From positions 275,910,336-275,974,335 of the forward strand of contig OX352772.1 in assembly GCA_947095535.1 (NCBI GenBank): a stretch of 64,000 nucleotides of DNA, read 5' to 3'. Below the pieces are notes generated by a model. That model saw nothing but the letters and a program-made list of their open reading frames with translations. It did no database searches and was not told the DNA's origin. Origin of the DNA: Poecilobothrus nobilitatus. Lineage: Eukaryota; Arthropoda; Insecta; Diptera; Dolichopodidae. This document shows, piece after piece, positions 22,740-35,480 of this stretch; position 1 is the stretch's first letter, and every line of letters starts with the position of its first letter. A program made the position numbers and the translations under genes.

Positions 22740-24165
22740 ATTCCCAATGATGTAGAAAAGGGCGAAGATAATTCCAGTTCCAAAAAAAAAACCTGGTATT
22801 AATGGTCTAAGACCGATCAGTATCCTTCCTGGACTCTCTAAGGTATTTCAATTTTTAGTGCATGAACAAATTTAACAGTACTTGGATAAAACTGAACTAT
22901 TGTTTCCATTCCAATCAGGTTTCAGGAAGAAACACAATACTAAAACTGCACTTCTTGAAATTACGGATTTTATTTCTGAGAAAATTGGCAAAAAGTATGC
23001 CACTGTATATTGAAGAAAAGTATTTCTTCAAAGCATTTGACTCAGTTAACCATAAATTACTCTGTGAAAAAATCAATTTAAATTTTATAGGTTTGCAGTC
23101 AAACTTATCAAAAACTACCTCAACCACATATCACAATCTGTCATCATGGGCTATATCGCCTCAGATTACTTGGAAACCCTGTGCGGTGTTCCCCAAGGTT
23201 CCATCTTGAGATCACTTTTATTTTCAATTTTTATAAATGATCTTCTCAAATGCTTGAGTGAAGCTCATCTTGTTCCCAAAATGAATGATGAGCTTGATGC
23301 CATATCCTATTGGGCGATGATAAACAATCTTAAATTACAATTACAATTGAGTACATTAAACATATCGCCAATAGAGTGTATCCTTTACTTCGCAGACTTT
23401 GGAAATTGGCCTATTTGGTATCTTTTCAGACCAAGTGTAGGTTAATAAAAGCACTTATTTTACATTTCTTCTACTGTGATGTAGTTTACTCCTCTATGAG
23501 TTTCGATCTTAATGAAAATGCTGATCTTAATGTAATGTTTAATGCATGTACGAGATTTGTTACTAATCGCCGCAGATTTGACAGTATATCAGATGTGTAA
23601 TGTATACTTAATTGTACTTTCAATAATTATCTTCAATTTAAGTATCTTTGTTTTCTGCACAATCTGATTACTTTTGTAACTCCTCAGTTCTTATATAACA
23701 AAATTTGCTTTGGTAGATCCATCAGATTAAAATTTATAGCTATTCCTCGGCATAATAGCCGGATACGTCATCCATCCTTTTTTGTAAGAATTGCGTCGTT
23801 ATGGAACTCCCTTCCAAATGATGTTAAAAATGCTCAAACACAATAAATTTTAAAAGCTTTGCTTTGAATATCTTAAGGATAAATAAATAATGTTAATGAT
23901 AAATTCTTAAATTATGTTATGTATAATGTTGGAATTAATAGAATTAATGTTTGAATTTAATTTAATTTTAGTTTAGTACCTATACTTAGTTATTTTCTAT
24001 TGTATAATATATTGTAATAATAATAATAATTAATATTGTATAATATATTGAGAACCTTATTTTTATTATTATTGTGTTGGGTTAATTGAATTCACTATGT
24101 ATATACATATTTTAGAGACTTGTCGTCTCAATGTATATTGCGAATAAATAAAATAAATAAATAAA
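22740..24165 (+). pseudogene. CR1-like LINE relic with deleted catalytic box
   Basis: Plus-strand pieces in order: KIIPVPKKKPGINGLRPISI and LPGLSKVF (22,768-22,850); LLFPFQSGFRKKHNTKTALL (about 22,900-22,960); FKAFDSVNHKLL (23,028-23,063); CGVPQGSILRSLLFSIFIND (about 23,180-23,240); LNENADLNVMFNACTRFVTN (about 23,505-23,565); and a C-terminal RHPSFFVRIASLWNSLPNDV (about 23,770-23,830). Between the FINDL block and the following NDELDAISYWAMINNLKL the FADD catalytic segment is missing, so an internal deletion removed the active site. Stops (22,878) and frameshifts confirm decay. The tail AATAAATAAAATAAATAAAT (about 24,143-24,163) is a short-repeat 3' end typical of CR1/L2-like elements. Confidence 0.86.
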
Positions 24166-26104
24166 TTGGCAACATGTAACAAAAACGGATCGCAAAATTT
24201 TGCTGCCATTAAAAATATTTAAAATTGACACTTTGACATTTGTTTTTCCTTCTAAAATTGTTAAAATTGAAATTTAGACATTTGTTTTTGTTTGTAAAAT
24301 CGTAAACAATTCAAATTAAATTTTTTTTTAAATAAAATAAAACATAATTAAATTTATTTTCTACCACATAGAATGTTTTGCATTCGGCTTTATTTAATAT
24401 AAAAATAGTCAATAAAATTTACAATGTTCAAATATTTACAGTTATTTATAAAATTCTATATTTTAATTTATCACAAAAAAAAGTTATTAAATAAGTATAA
24501 ATTAATCTAAATTTAGGTTAAATTCGTAATTTACTTCAAAATTTTAATTTATCACAAAAAAAGTTAAGATTAATAAATACTATAAAAAATTTAAGTTAGA
24601 TTTATAAAGTTGCAAATTCCAAAAAACATAATAAATCTTAACTTTTCTTTTAAATTCACAAAATTCAATAATTGATTTTAACATTACTTTTAAATTCACA
24701 AAATTCAAGAATTAATCTTAACTTTTTTAGTACTTATTAATTACAAGAATTAATCTTAACTTTACTTTTTGCTTTAAATCAAAAAAAGAATTGATCTTAA
24801 CTTTAAACAATAGGAAATAGGAAATTTTAATTAATTTTTTCGAATAGTTTCAGAATTGTTAGTGGAATAGTTATATAGTTAATGATCGTTTTGTCACTTC
24901 TTTTGTATTCGGCAGTTTATATTACAGTTTATATTTAAATACACTCGTTTCAGACATTTCAATTGGGATTCAAAATTTCAAAAACAAAATAAAGTTGAAG
25001 AACATCTTTATTGTTCTTAACGTATTTTATGTGTATATATATAATATATATTATTATGTAAAATATTGTAGTAATACTTATAACCAAAAAACTTTTACTT
25101 GTAACCAAATTTTTTTTTTACTACGTTTAAAATTTAAAAAGGAGTTTCTTTTAAAAAATCATTCATATATCTGTTTTTTTTTTTTCATATTTTGTTCATT
25201 CTGTTAATATTTTTTTTTGTTTTTGTTATTCTTTTTTTTTAATGAATTGGAAAGGAATTATGTCTGGTAATAGCATTATTTTCTTTTTTACATTATACTT
25301 TTTTTTTACATTATACTTTTTTTTATGCTTACAAAATACCTAAGATAAGTAAATTGTAACATGGTGAAATATAAAGAAAGAGGAAAGAGAAAAAAATAAT
25401 ATAATAATATTATAACTTTCACTTTCTCTTCTTTCTTGTTTACCCATGTCATGCTACGCTCAACCGTACAAAAAAAAACAAAGCATTTATCGTTATGTTT
25501 CAAAGCTTCTTTTTCTCTTACTTTAAACTTAAACGTCATGTTTACTTTTGCTTTTTTCTCTCTCTGCTTCACCTATTTGTAAGATTTTTCATAAGAAAAA
25601 AAACCCAAATTTTGGTACATACCTTTTATGAGGCTTTTTTTATTTTAAGATTTTTGGAAAAATAAAATAAAAGGTTTGGTTAATGTTACTTTTTTTAACT
25701 GTTTTTTTAAGTTAAGGTGTATGCACAAATTTCACTTGTGATTTTGAAGATTTTTTGTTTTTTTATTGTCATGTTTAATGAAATTTCTTTTTTTCTTCCG
25801 CAGTTATTTTTCTTCTTGTTTGGCACCATGTTGTGATATTTTTTGTTTTTTTTTTTGTCTTTTTACGATTTAATAAATAAATTTTATTTAAAGTTGCAAA
25901 AGAAAGAGGGAATCTAAGTTTAATATAACATACATTGTTTATACAGCATTATCATATATTGTGTAATATAGTTTATAACATTGTAGGCTATTTTATTTTT
26001 ATATTTATTATAATATAAAGCCTAAATTTGCTCAATTTAACACCCCGATACAGTGAACAACCCGCTATAATGAACTCAAATTTTATTAGCAAATTATTTT
26101 AAAA
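24166..26104. other. AT-rich spacer with imperfect local repeats
   Basis: At 24,640-24,800 a unit like TTTTAAATTCACAAAATTCA..ATTAATCTTAAC recurs imperfectly about four times. The remainder is low complexity. The ORF at 25,306-25,572 (-) is T/A-run driven. Confidence 0.5.
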
Positions 26105-28137
26105 ACAAGTAAATGTAACAGTAAGTCGGTGCAACCGACTTATTAATACCCTACATCTGAATAATTCGAATTAAATTAAAAATCCATAAGTGTTTTTGGC
26201 AGCTGCTTGAACTTCTTCCCTTTTCTGTCTTATTCAACTCGAATTTCAAGAACGTAAAAGAGGCATCCGCTTGGGATATGCTTGACACCCTTGTATACAA
26301 TTTTAAGTTTCTATCTTAATTATTTTCGAAGATTGGTAGTCCTTGGGAGGTTTGTGTCAGCTACCCGAATTGCCACTCCAATTCATCGAATCCATCTCAG
26401 GAACATAAAGAAAACTTGCCAGAACACCATTCTATTAAATTTAAAAGTTCTACTTTTGTTGGTTTTGGAGATATGCTCGTTGCTCTTGTGCTCGTCCGGA
26501 AGTTTCCAAAATACGAACCCATGGTTCAAATTCTTTCAAATGTCAGTTTCCAATTTTACAGAAAAGGAAACATAACAGAACACCTTTGTACTAAAAATAA
26601 AAGTTCTATCTTTGTTGGTTGTGGAGATATACTCGTTTGCTCTGGGGCTCGTCCGGAAGCTTCCAAGATTTGAACCCATGGACCAAATCCTCACAAATTT
26701 CAGAAACATAAATCAAACATGAAGGAACACCATTCTGCCTAATTTAAAGGTTATATCTTTGTTGCATTTGGAGATAATATCATTTGCTCTGAGGCTCGTT
26801 CGGAAGCTTTCAAAATCCGAACCCAAGGACCAAATCCTCTCAAATTTCAGAGGCCTAAATCATACATGAAAGAACACCATTATGCCAAAAGTAAAGGTTA
26901 TATCTTTATTGGTTTTGGAGATAATCTCATTTGCTCTGGGGCTCGTTGGGAAGCTTCCAAAACCAAACCCATGGACCAAATCCTCTTAACTTTCAGAGAC
27001 ATAAATCAAACACGAAAGAACACCATTGTACCAAATTCAAAGGTTCTACCTTTGTTCGTATTGGATATAATCTCATTTGCTCTGCGGCTCGTTCGGAAGC
27101 TTCCAAAATTCAAATCCACGGTTCAAATTCTTTCAAATTTAAACCCATGGCCAAATCCTCTCAAATTTCAGAGACCTAAATCAAACATGAAAAAACACCA
27201 TTCGGCCAAATTTAAAGGTTCTATCTTTATTGGTTTTGGAGATAATCTCGTTTGCTCTGGGGTTTGTTCGGAAGCTTCCAAAACCCGAACCCATTGACCA
27301 AATCTTCTCACATTTCTGAGACTTAAATAAAACATGAAAGAACACCACCCTGCCAAATTTAAAGGTTATATCTTTGTTGGTTTTGGAGATAATCTCATTT
27401 GCTCTGGTGCTCGTTCGGAAGCTTCCAAATCCAAACCCATGGACCAAATCCTCTTAAATTTCAGAGGCCTAAATCATACATGAAAGAACACCATTCTGCC
27501 AAAAGTAAAGGTTATATCTTTATTGGTTTTGGAGATAATCTCATTTGCTCTGGGGCTCGTTCGGAAGCTTCCAAATCCAAACCCATGGACCAAATCCTCT
27601 TAAATTTCAGAGACATAAATCGAACGGGAAGGAACATCATTGTACAAAATTTAAAGGTTCTATCTTTGTTGGTTTTGGAGATAATCTCATTTGCTCTGGT
27701 GCTCGTTCGGAAGCTTCCAAAATCCAAACCCATGGACCAAATCCTCTTAAATTTCAGAGACATAAATGGAACGGGAAGAAACATCATTGTACAAAATTTG
27801 AAGGTTCTATCTTTGTTGCTTTTGGAGATAATCTCGTTTGCTCCGGAATCATTCGGAAGCTTCCAGAATCCGAACCCATGGAGGGATTTTGTCCAGATTC
27901 GAACTTAGCCTTTCTTTCGTAATTAGTAACCTACTATATAAATTTCATCAAGATAGCATCATTATTTTTTGAGTTATCGTGCGTACGGACGGACGGACGG
28001 ACATCGCTAAATCGACTCCGGCGGTGATCCTGATTCAGAATATATATACATGTCTATACCTAACTCGCTTCCTTTTGGTGGTTACAAACACCATACCAAA
28101 GTTAATATACCCTATACTTTAGGTGTAGGGTATAATA
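26105..28137 (+). mobile_element. Helentron-like (DINE-1/HINE-like) non-autonomous element, copy 3 (longest)
   Basis: It starts ACAAGTAAATGTAACAG with a perfect hairpin TAAGTCGGT-GCA-ACCGACTTA, then the subterminal repeat ATACCCTACATCTGAA. The interior holds about eleven monomers of 146-147 bp; some units have a hybrid or truncated junction (27,120-27,160). The GGAC/core/TA block lies at 27,985-28,050, and the terminal hairpin ATACCCTATACTTTAGG..GTAGGGTAT at 28,108-28,133. It has no transposase. The multi-frame ORFs inside (for example 26,866-27,297 and 27,399-27,908) come from the 49-codon periodicity. Confidence 0.84.
26690..27875 (+). repeat. Tandem array of about 147-bp monomers in helentron-like copy 3
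   Basis: The marker CCCATGGACCAAATCCTCTT recurs at 27,436, 27,582 and 27,729 (spacings 146 and 147), with more diverged units before. Two monomer variants alternate: one with CATACATGAAAGAACACCAT and one with CGAACGGGAAGAAACATCAT. Confidence 0.88.
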
Positions 28138-31100
28138 ATTGGTATAGGTTCCTCTGTAATTGGTTAAATGGTTCCTCTGTAAGTATATTTCTGTAAGTTT
28201 ATTAAATGTGAAGAACTTTAGTACAGTTTTATTTAATAATCCTTAGATTTTCGCGCTAAATAAAATATTGTTAAAGTATAAAATGTTGTAGAAAAACAAA
28301 ATTAGCTTTAATTATTTTAAATAATTATTTTTATAGTCATTTGAGCGGATTTTGACTGTATATTATATATTTTTTTAAGATACAGTTTTATTGATAGTAA
28401 CTCTGTTATTTACTACTCTGTTTCATTTCTTTTTTGAGATGATAACAATCAAAATTTTTAGTTCCGGATTTTCGAGTCAACATTAAAAATTAAAAAAAAA
28501 GAAAAAAAAAACTACAGAAGTATAATAAAAATCGAAAGTGAAATTTCCCTTATTTTTTTTCTCTTTTCTTTTTATTGCATATACATACATACTTTTGCCT
28601 TTATATCAATAAAAAAATTTACGTTTTCAATGGTTAAAAATTTTAAGTTTTTTTTATTTTAAGTTTATTAAAAAAATGAAAAAAAAAAAAAGAATTTTTC
28701 CTTACGGAAAACATAAAAATTAAATAGTTGAATCAAAAAACAAAATATATGTTTCGAAATTCATGAAAGTTGTAAAATAATTTTATGGTATGCCTTTTTC
28801 GATCTTTTATGATTGAAAATTTTCAATGAGTGGGTTTTTAATGAAAATGGTTCGGTTCGGTTCGGTTTGTTTTGAATTAGTTAGCGATTAGTTAATAAAA
28901 AAAAAAAAAAGAAAACAAATAAAAATTACGGTAATAGATTTCACATTTGTTTTTTTTTTGTTGTTTTTTATAAGATAAATGTGATTTTAGATAGCAGTTT
29001 TAATATCTGGTTCTGTTGGTAAAAAAATATTTCCAAATATGTTCATTTGAATGAAAAATTATCAATGATAAAAAAAAAATTTTGTTGAAATAAATTTTTC
29101 TATATCATTTAAATTAAATTGGAAATTTTGACTACAAATAAATGTTGTTTAGATTAATTTATGTACGTACATTAATTAATGTATGTACATATATTAAAAT
29201 TTTATTTTGGCTGACTTATAGCGAAAATGGCTTAGTCGGATGGTGCCTTGTTCAAACTTCAGTTGGATCATATTAAAATAAATAACACTTCAAAAATTAC
29301 AATATGTTTTTCAAAAAATTCAAAAATTACAATTGTAAGTAATTTATAATCTCATCTAATTTTATTTTTCCGATTTAAAAACACTTTGTATTTTACTCTT
29401 GACGTCCAAAATGCCGTACTTGTTTCTGCTTAAAAATTATGCTTTTTAAACCTCAACTTTCATTTTATTAATTTTTGACAATTTGAAAGAATTAAAAATT
29501 TAATTTTTCAATATTGCAGTATACCCTAGTTTTAAAATTTTTTAATACAGAACAAAAACTTTCAAATAACTTTTTTAATATGACGTGAAAGAATTTATTA
29601 ATAATTTTCTTTTTAATTTTATACCATCATAGCCAGAAAAAAAAGAATTAATTCTAAAATGCAAAAACAGAAAACATTTTCAATATTAAGTTTCAATTTT
29701 TCTATTATTCATTTCTAAAATTTTTGACTTATTAAAGTTTTAAAAAAATTATAATTATAATTTTAATTTCTTTTCTTACTTTCACATTCAATTTGGGTTC
29801 AAACTTTTGACATACAACTATGAATTTTAAATTCTTTTTTTTTTTTTTTCTTATTGTAAATTATTTGGAAATAGAAAGTTGAAATTTTTATTTTTGTTTT
29901 ATAAATATTTAAATATTTTAAAATTATTTATTTATAAGTATAATTACATTATTAAAATTATTCAACATTTTTCTTTCCTTTCCGGTTTACAAAAAATCTA
30001 GTGTGTTTAATTTTGTAGCCTATGTCCTAAAAATTAGTAACAAATTTTATTATTTATACATACATTCCTTTTATTACATAGTTTTAACTTTTTATAATGT
30101 TAAATAATTCTTTGAACAAATACTAAATTAAATAATAAATGTTCGTATGTTTAAAAAAAATAAACAAAAATAAATAAAAAAAAATGAAAATTTTTGTAAA
30201 TTGTAAAATAATTTCTACAGTATACATTTTACTTGTTTTATCTTTAATATTAAATTGTACATTGCTTACAAACATATATATATATATTCATATTTTCGAC
30301 CAGTCGATACATATTTCTTTTATTTTTATTCTACCTCCTATCAAACACTTTTTTTTAAAACACTATATTTCTATAAATTTTTTATTTTCACATTTCACAC
30401 ACGTGCCATTCTGTCGATTTCAAATTTTTTTTTTTTTAGTATATACATTTATTAAAAAAAGCGAACAAACAAAATAAATATGTACTTATAAACAGCGAAG
30501 CAAAAAAAACTTCATTAAATTTCTATAATGCCAAAATTATATAAAAAGGGCATTGTAATCCAAAACTTTCTTGCAAAATCAGATCATGTTATTCTTCAAA
30601 GCATAGGTTGAAATTTTTCGTTTTATTTTACAATAGAAAGCATTTAAATGAATGTGGAGAATAATTATTGAGCTACCCTGTAGTTAAAAATTTCAGTTTT
30701 TAGTCCTATAAGTCTGATCATATCTTCGGAATTCATATAAGAGATTGTGATTGAAAATGCACGGAAAACGCATCGATCGAAAAAGATTATTCACCTTCAC
30801 TCTATGTTGATATGGTAAAAAATTTTGATTGATTAAAGTGATTAAATTTTAATTCGATATTTTCCAAAATTAAATGACAGTTATCAAAAATGTTTAGTAG
30901 TAAAATATAAACGGCAAGTTATAAAGTAGGTAAACACAAAAAATTTTTTTTATAAAATTTAAAATTTTAGAATTGGCTTTTAAAATTAAAAATAAATTTT
31001 TTTTTTTAATAAAAAGTCGTAAAAATTTGTATTTTGTTAATTTTATAATTAAAGCATATTATTAATTTTTATTATTTCAAAAAAGAAAAAAAAAAACCGT

Positions 31101-31890
31101 CTCAATCCGATTTTAGTAAACTCAGGGCATACAAGCATATTTTATATTATGTACCATCATTAAAACATTTATTCGTATGTTTTCCAAAATTTACTTAAAC
31201 CTCATGTTTACACACATTGGGATTTTAAAAGTAAAAAAAAAATTACATTACACCAACCAAAAAAAAAAAAAAATATATACCAATCAACCAACTGTTTCGC
31301 TTCCACATTAATTCACCACAAACTTATAAAAGGCGATTACTCGAATAAATCAGAAAAAAAGAGGGAAAAAGAAAGAAACAAAATTTACTCATGTATTTTT
31401 TCATTTTATTAAAAAAAAAAACAAAAAACTAAGTGGTGAAAGTGAATTTTTTTTTTCTACCGTTTTATTTTAATTTTTGTTTATTTCTGATTTTCAGTTT
31501 TACTCAATCGTGACGCATTTAAGGTTTCAACTTAACCAACCATCTAACCAAGCAACAGTTAAATGTTTGCTAAAATTACAAAAAGGAAATAAAACGTTCA
31601 ATTTTTTTTCATCATATTTTTCTTTTTTTTTTTAATCCTTTAAATGTAATATACGTTTTGCTCTTAAAATATCAGTCGTGTAAACCTTTAAAATTTAAAC
31701 TAACATTATATCAAAAGAAAATGATTACACAATGTAATATTAAGTGAATAAAACCCAAAAATAAGTATAAAATAAATAAATACAGTTGGGTATTTCATAT
31801 TTGATATGAAATCTGACACAATTCATTGGATCCAAATCCTCTATACACATTCAAAAATAAAAGCCAATAAATTAAATATTAAAGAACCTC
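28138..31890. other. AT-rich spacer, no gene seen
   Basis: About 3.7 kb of low-complexity DNA. A short GGTTC pentamer run lies at 28,847-28,865. Bases 29,230-29,275 (GGCTTAGTCGG..TTGTTCAAAC) loosely resemble 49,566-49,615. Bases 30,490-30,860 are slightly GC-richer and may be an old transposon scrap. The frames at 30,184-30,477 are hydrophobic T-rich read-through. A TATAAAAG sequence sits at 31,325 without other promoter support. Confidence 0.5.
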
Positions 31891-32362
31891 ATCATATTAT
31901 AAATAAATGGTTATTATAATATTTGAATAATATTTTGTAGATAATAACTATTTTGTTGTGGTATACAACTTTTAAATTTTAACACTTTAGTAACTCATAA
32001 GAGAATTGGGTGCATTTTAATAAAATCTTAAGAAAAGCCTATTTTGTTTCTTTAGCGAAAAATGTAATTTAATTTAAGGACTGAAATCAAAATCTTACGA
32101 AACAGTTGCAAAAATATATAATACCATTTATATAATCATATTATAAATAAATGGTTATTATATATTTTGAATAATATTTTGTAGATAATAACTATTTTGT
32201 TGTGGTATACAATTTTTAAATTTTAACACTTTAGTAACTCATAAGAGAATTGGGTGCATTTTAATAAAATCTTAAGAAAAGCCTATTTTGTTTCTTTAGC
32301 GAAAAATGTAATTTAATTTAAGGACTGAAATCAAAATCTTACGAAACAGTTGCAAAAATATA
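31891..32362. repeat. 228-bp tandem duplication
   Basis: Bases 31,891-32,118 are repeated at 32,135-32,362, offset 244, with a 16-base spacer. Only a few differences are visible (for example TTATAATATTTG against TTATATATTTTG). The unit includes GAGAATTGGGTGCATTTTAA and CCTATTTTGTTTCTTTAGCG. No ORF or TIR is present, so it looks like a recent segmental duplication and not a transposon. Confidence 0.93.
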
Positions 32363-35300
32363 GTTCTGAAATTCATTTAACCATACTGGAAAGTTAAGTA
32401 ATAAATAGCTTTCATATTTTAATTACATGAAAAATCATTGATTTATGAATATTTCAATTATATAAAAGCTAATACCTAACTTTGTGCTTATAATTAAATA
32501 AGTTCAGGATGCAGTAATAAAAGCATATAATTTTTGATAATGTTTTTTTAGTTACATATATTTAGTTATATATTTAATTTTTATCAAATTAAAAAATAAA
32601 TATTTTGGTTGTTAAAGGGTTAATATAGATATATACATATATATATATTACAAATAGGTATCTAAGGTTATCTTCTTTAGATTTCTAAATTTATCATAGA
32701 TTTTGTATGAAATTGCAAATAAATAAAATTAAGCTTATATCTGTTCTGCATATACATATATAAACCAACAAACCATATAATTTTACTTATTTAATATCAC
32801 TATAATTTCAAATAAACTATATACTACCAGATAGATACTACCATATTATATTAGTTAAAATATAACTACTATACTAGTTTTTTTTTCGTTGGATTTTTAT
32901 TTGATTTTTATCTTCATTGCTTCGTTTTCAGATCGTTGCGCTTTCATATTAAATTGCTAGTATTATAACTTTGGTTATTTTTTTTTCTTTTAATTTTGTA
33001 AATTATGCGTTTGTTTTTCTTTGCCTTCTGTTTTAATTTGATATTTGTTTTTTACAAATGTAGATACACTATGAAATTTGCAAATATACAGATGTACATA
33101 TATATAATCAACAGAGAAAATAACTAACTAGTGTATTTTAAGGTATAGGGTATCATCATAATATCTTATAATATTTAGTTATATATATGTATTGCAAAAA
33201 AAAAACAAAATATATAATTTCAATAATTTGTTAATCTTAAAAAAGATTATTTTAGTCTTATAATGATTAACAAAGTTTTTTTTTTTTAATATAAATAAAA
33301 TATGTAAATCCATTTGTTCTCAAACTTATTAAAACATTTGTAGTTTTGTAAAAATCGGATGAATATTTTGAAATTTCTTCTTCTTGAATGTTCTGAAATT
33401 TTAATAGAAAAAGGAAAATGTTTTGTTTTAAAATAGAAAACTTGAATCGAATAGCAGCATAAAAAACGGCTAATATTTTATTAATAGGCCTTAAATATAA
33501 ATATTAGTGTATATCTTTTTTACTTTAATAAGCTGGATTTCCATTTCAATTGCAAGTATTTTTTTTTTCAAATACAAGTTTTCCTTTATGGAAGCAAGTA
33601 TTATCTTTTCGAATCCAAGTTTTGAAATAATATTCATAGCTATTCTAAGTTTTGCAAATAAAAAAAACTAATAATAATTTTACATAAGCTTAGTTTTTGA
33701 GTTTAGATTTTTCATTTTAATTTGTTTATTAATTTATTTTTTATTTATGTATTTGCTAATTTATTGTAAAATAACTTTTATTATACATACGTAGCATCAT
33801 TATTATGATGATACCTTAAACTTAGCAACCTAAGGAAAGCCTAAAATGTTACTTTGCAGTCTGTTTCAAAGATCTTTGAAGAATAATTAATTGATTATTA
33901 ATTAATTATTATATCTACGTAAAACAAATTGCGTAAATACAAAAACTTACATTTGAGAAAGGAATTCATTATTAAAAAAAAAAATACTTGCAATTGATGT
34001 GAAATATCCTTCTTATTGTAAAAAAGGTATATATATATAATAAAAATAATAAATTTCACACCGTTCGAATTTTACTTAGGTTGGAGTGTTTCTATGGAAA
34101 CATGAAATCGTCTTAGAAATCTAAAGGTTCACTGAAAAGAATGTTTCTCACAAAAAACAATATTTTTTTTGTTATTATTGCCAATTAACTATATGTTAGG
34201 CAAAACATTTGAGAGTCTCTGTTTGTAAAAACGAAAAAAAAAGCATTCTTAAATTTAATGACGTTGATAGAGGAAATAGACCTATGATGGCGAAATTAAC
34301 AAAAAATTAAAAAGTAAATTCTTTTTTTCTTAAACTGAAAATAAATTACAAGGTTTAAATGTTTTGATGCTTTTTTTAATTCATTTTTTCGGTTTTAAAA
34401 TGTAAGATTTATTTTAATATACGTATTTATTTTAATATATATATTTTATGTTTATGTGTTATAATTATAGAGTTTTAAATTTTATAATTACATATTTTCT
34501 CAAATCACAGAAAAAAAAAATTTATGTAAATTAAATAAAACTTACGCCGTTATCTGCGTATAAAATATGTGGTGTTTGTACATTTTTTAAAGTATAGTAA
34601 TTAAGTTTCGAAAGTAACTATTTTTTTTTTATCAGTATTTAACAGATAACTTTTTTTCTGAATATTTCTTTTTGAAATGGATTATATTAATATTACGAGT
34701 ATATATAGGTATTTAGTTTTTTTTTTTTTTCCAAAGTTTCAATTAAAGTTAATTAACACTTAATATTAAATTATTATTTTAAAAAATTATAATTGGTCAA
34801 AATTTAATGTCGTTGTATCATAAATGTTTAAAATAAAAAGTATTACCAGTAAAAGTGAACGGAATCATCATTATTATTAAAAATATAAACTTGAGGCACG
34901 TTTTATGCTGTTATGCTGTGGTTTTATACCATATTACATGCGTTCCATTGCATTAAAAAATCTCTAAAAAAATATTTGCATATAGTTTACTAAAACCAAT
35001 TATCAATTACATAAGAATTTGTTCCATAGTTTTCAAAAATCGTATAAATTAATGGATAAATAGATAGGTAGTGAAAAGTTAAAATTAATTATACATGTTA
35101 TTTGTTTAAAATCAAAATAATGAAATAATTGAATAATAAACATAGTGAAAATTAATGATTTCAGAAACTGAAGTTTAGGTAAATATAAATAATAAATGAT
35201 TTAGTGGATGTTCCTATATGCTTCTTATAGAATTCCAAGGAGGAAAGAGAAGAAGTTTTTCTCAAAGTATTTAGAAAATGCAAACTAATCGATTTTTTTC

Positions 35301-35480
35301 TTTATACAAAATTAGTCATAAATACTATGAATTATACTAATACACATTTATTTCCAAATGATACATTGTAAATATTATGAAGACTGAAATTTCTATGATA
35401 CAGGGATGCCAGGGACCAAAAAAATGTATTTCAATTACAGTCAGTAACAAAAACAAGATTTTTTATTTGTTAGTATTTTT
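32363..35480. other. AT-rich spacer, no gene seen
   Basis: TA-rich microsatellites at 32,628-32,650 and around 33,175-33,190; otherwise low-complexity sequence without recognisable coding or repeat homology. Confidence 0.55.

Noticed and set aside
29219..29275. tRNA-like boxes (TGGCTTAGTCGG and TGTTCAAAC)
   Set aside because: The spacing is too short for a tRNA, no acceptor or anticodon stems form, and a similar sequence at 49,577 grades into the 15-bp minisatellite. Treated as a dispersed repeat.
31325..31332. TATAAAAG promoter-like box
   Set aside because: No initiator or coding sequence at a sensible distance; such sequences are expected by chance at this base composition.
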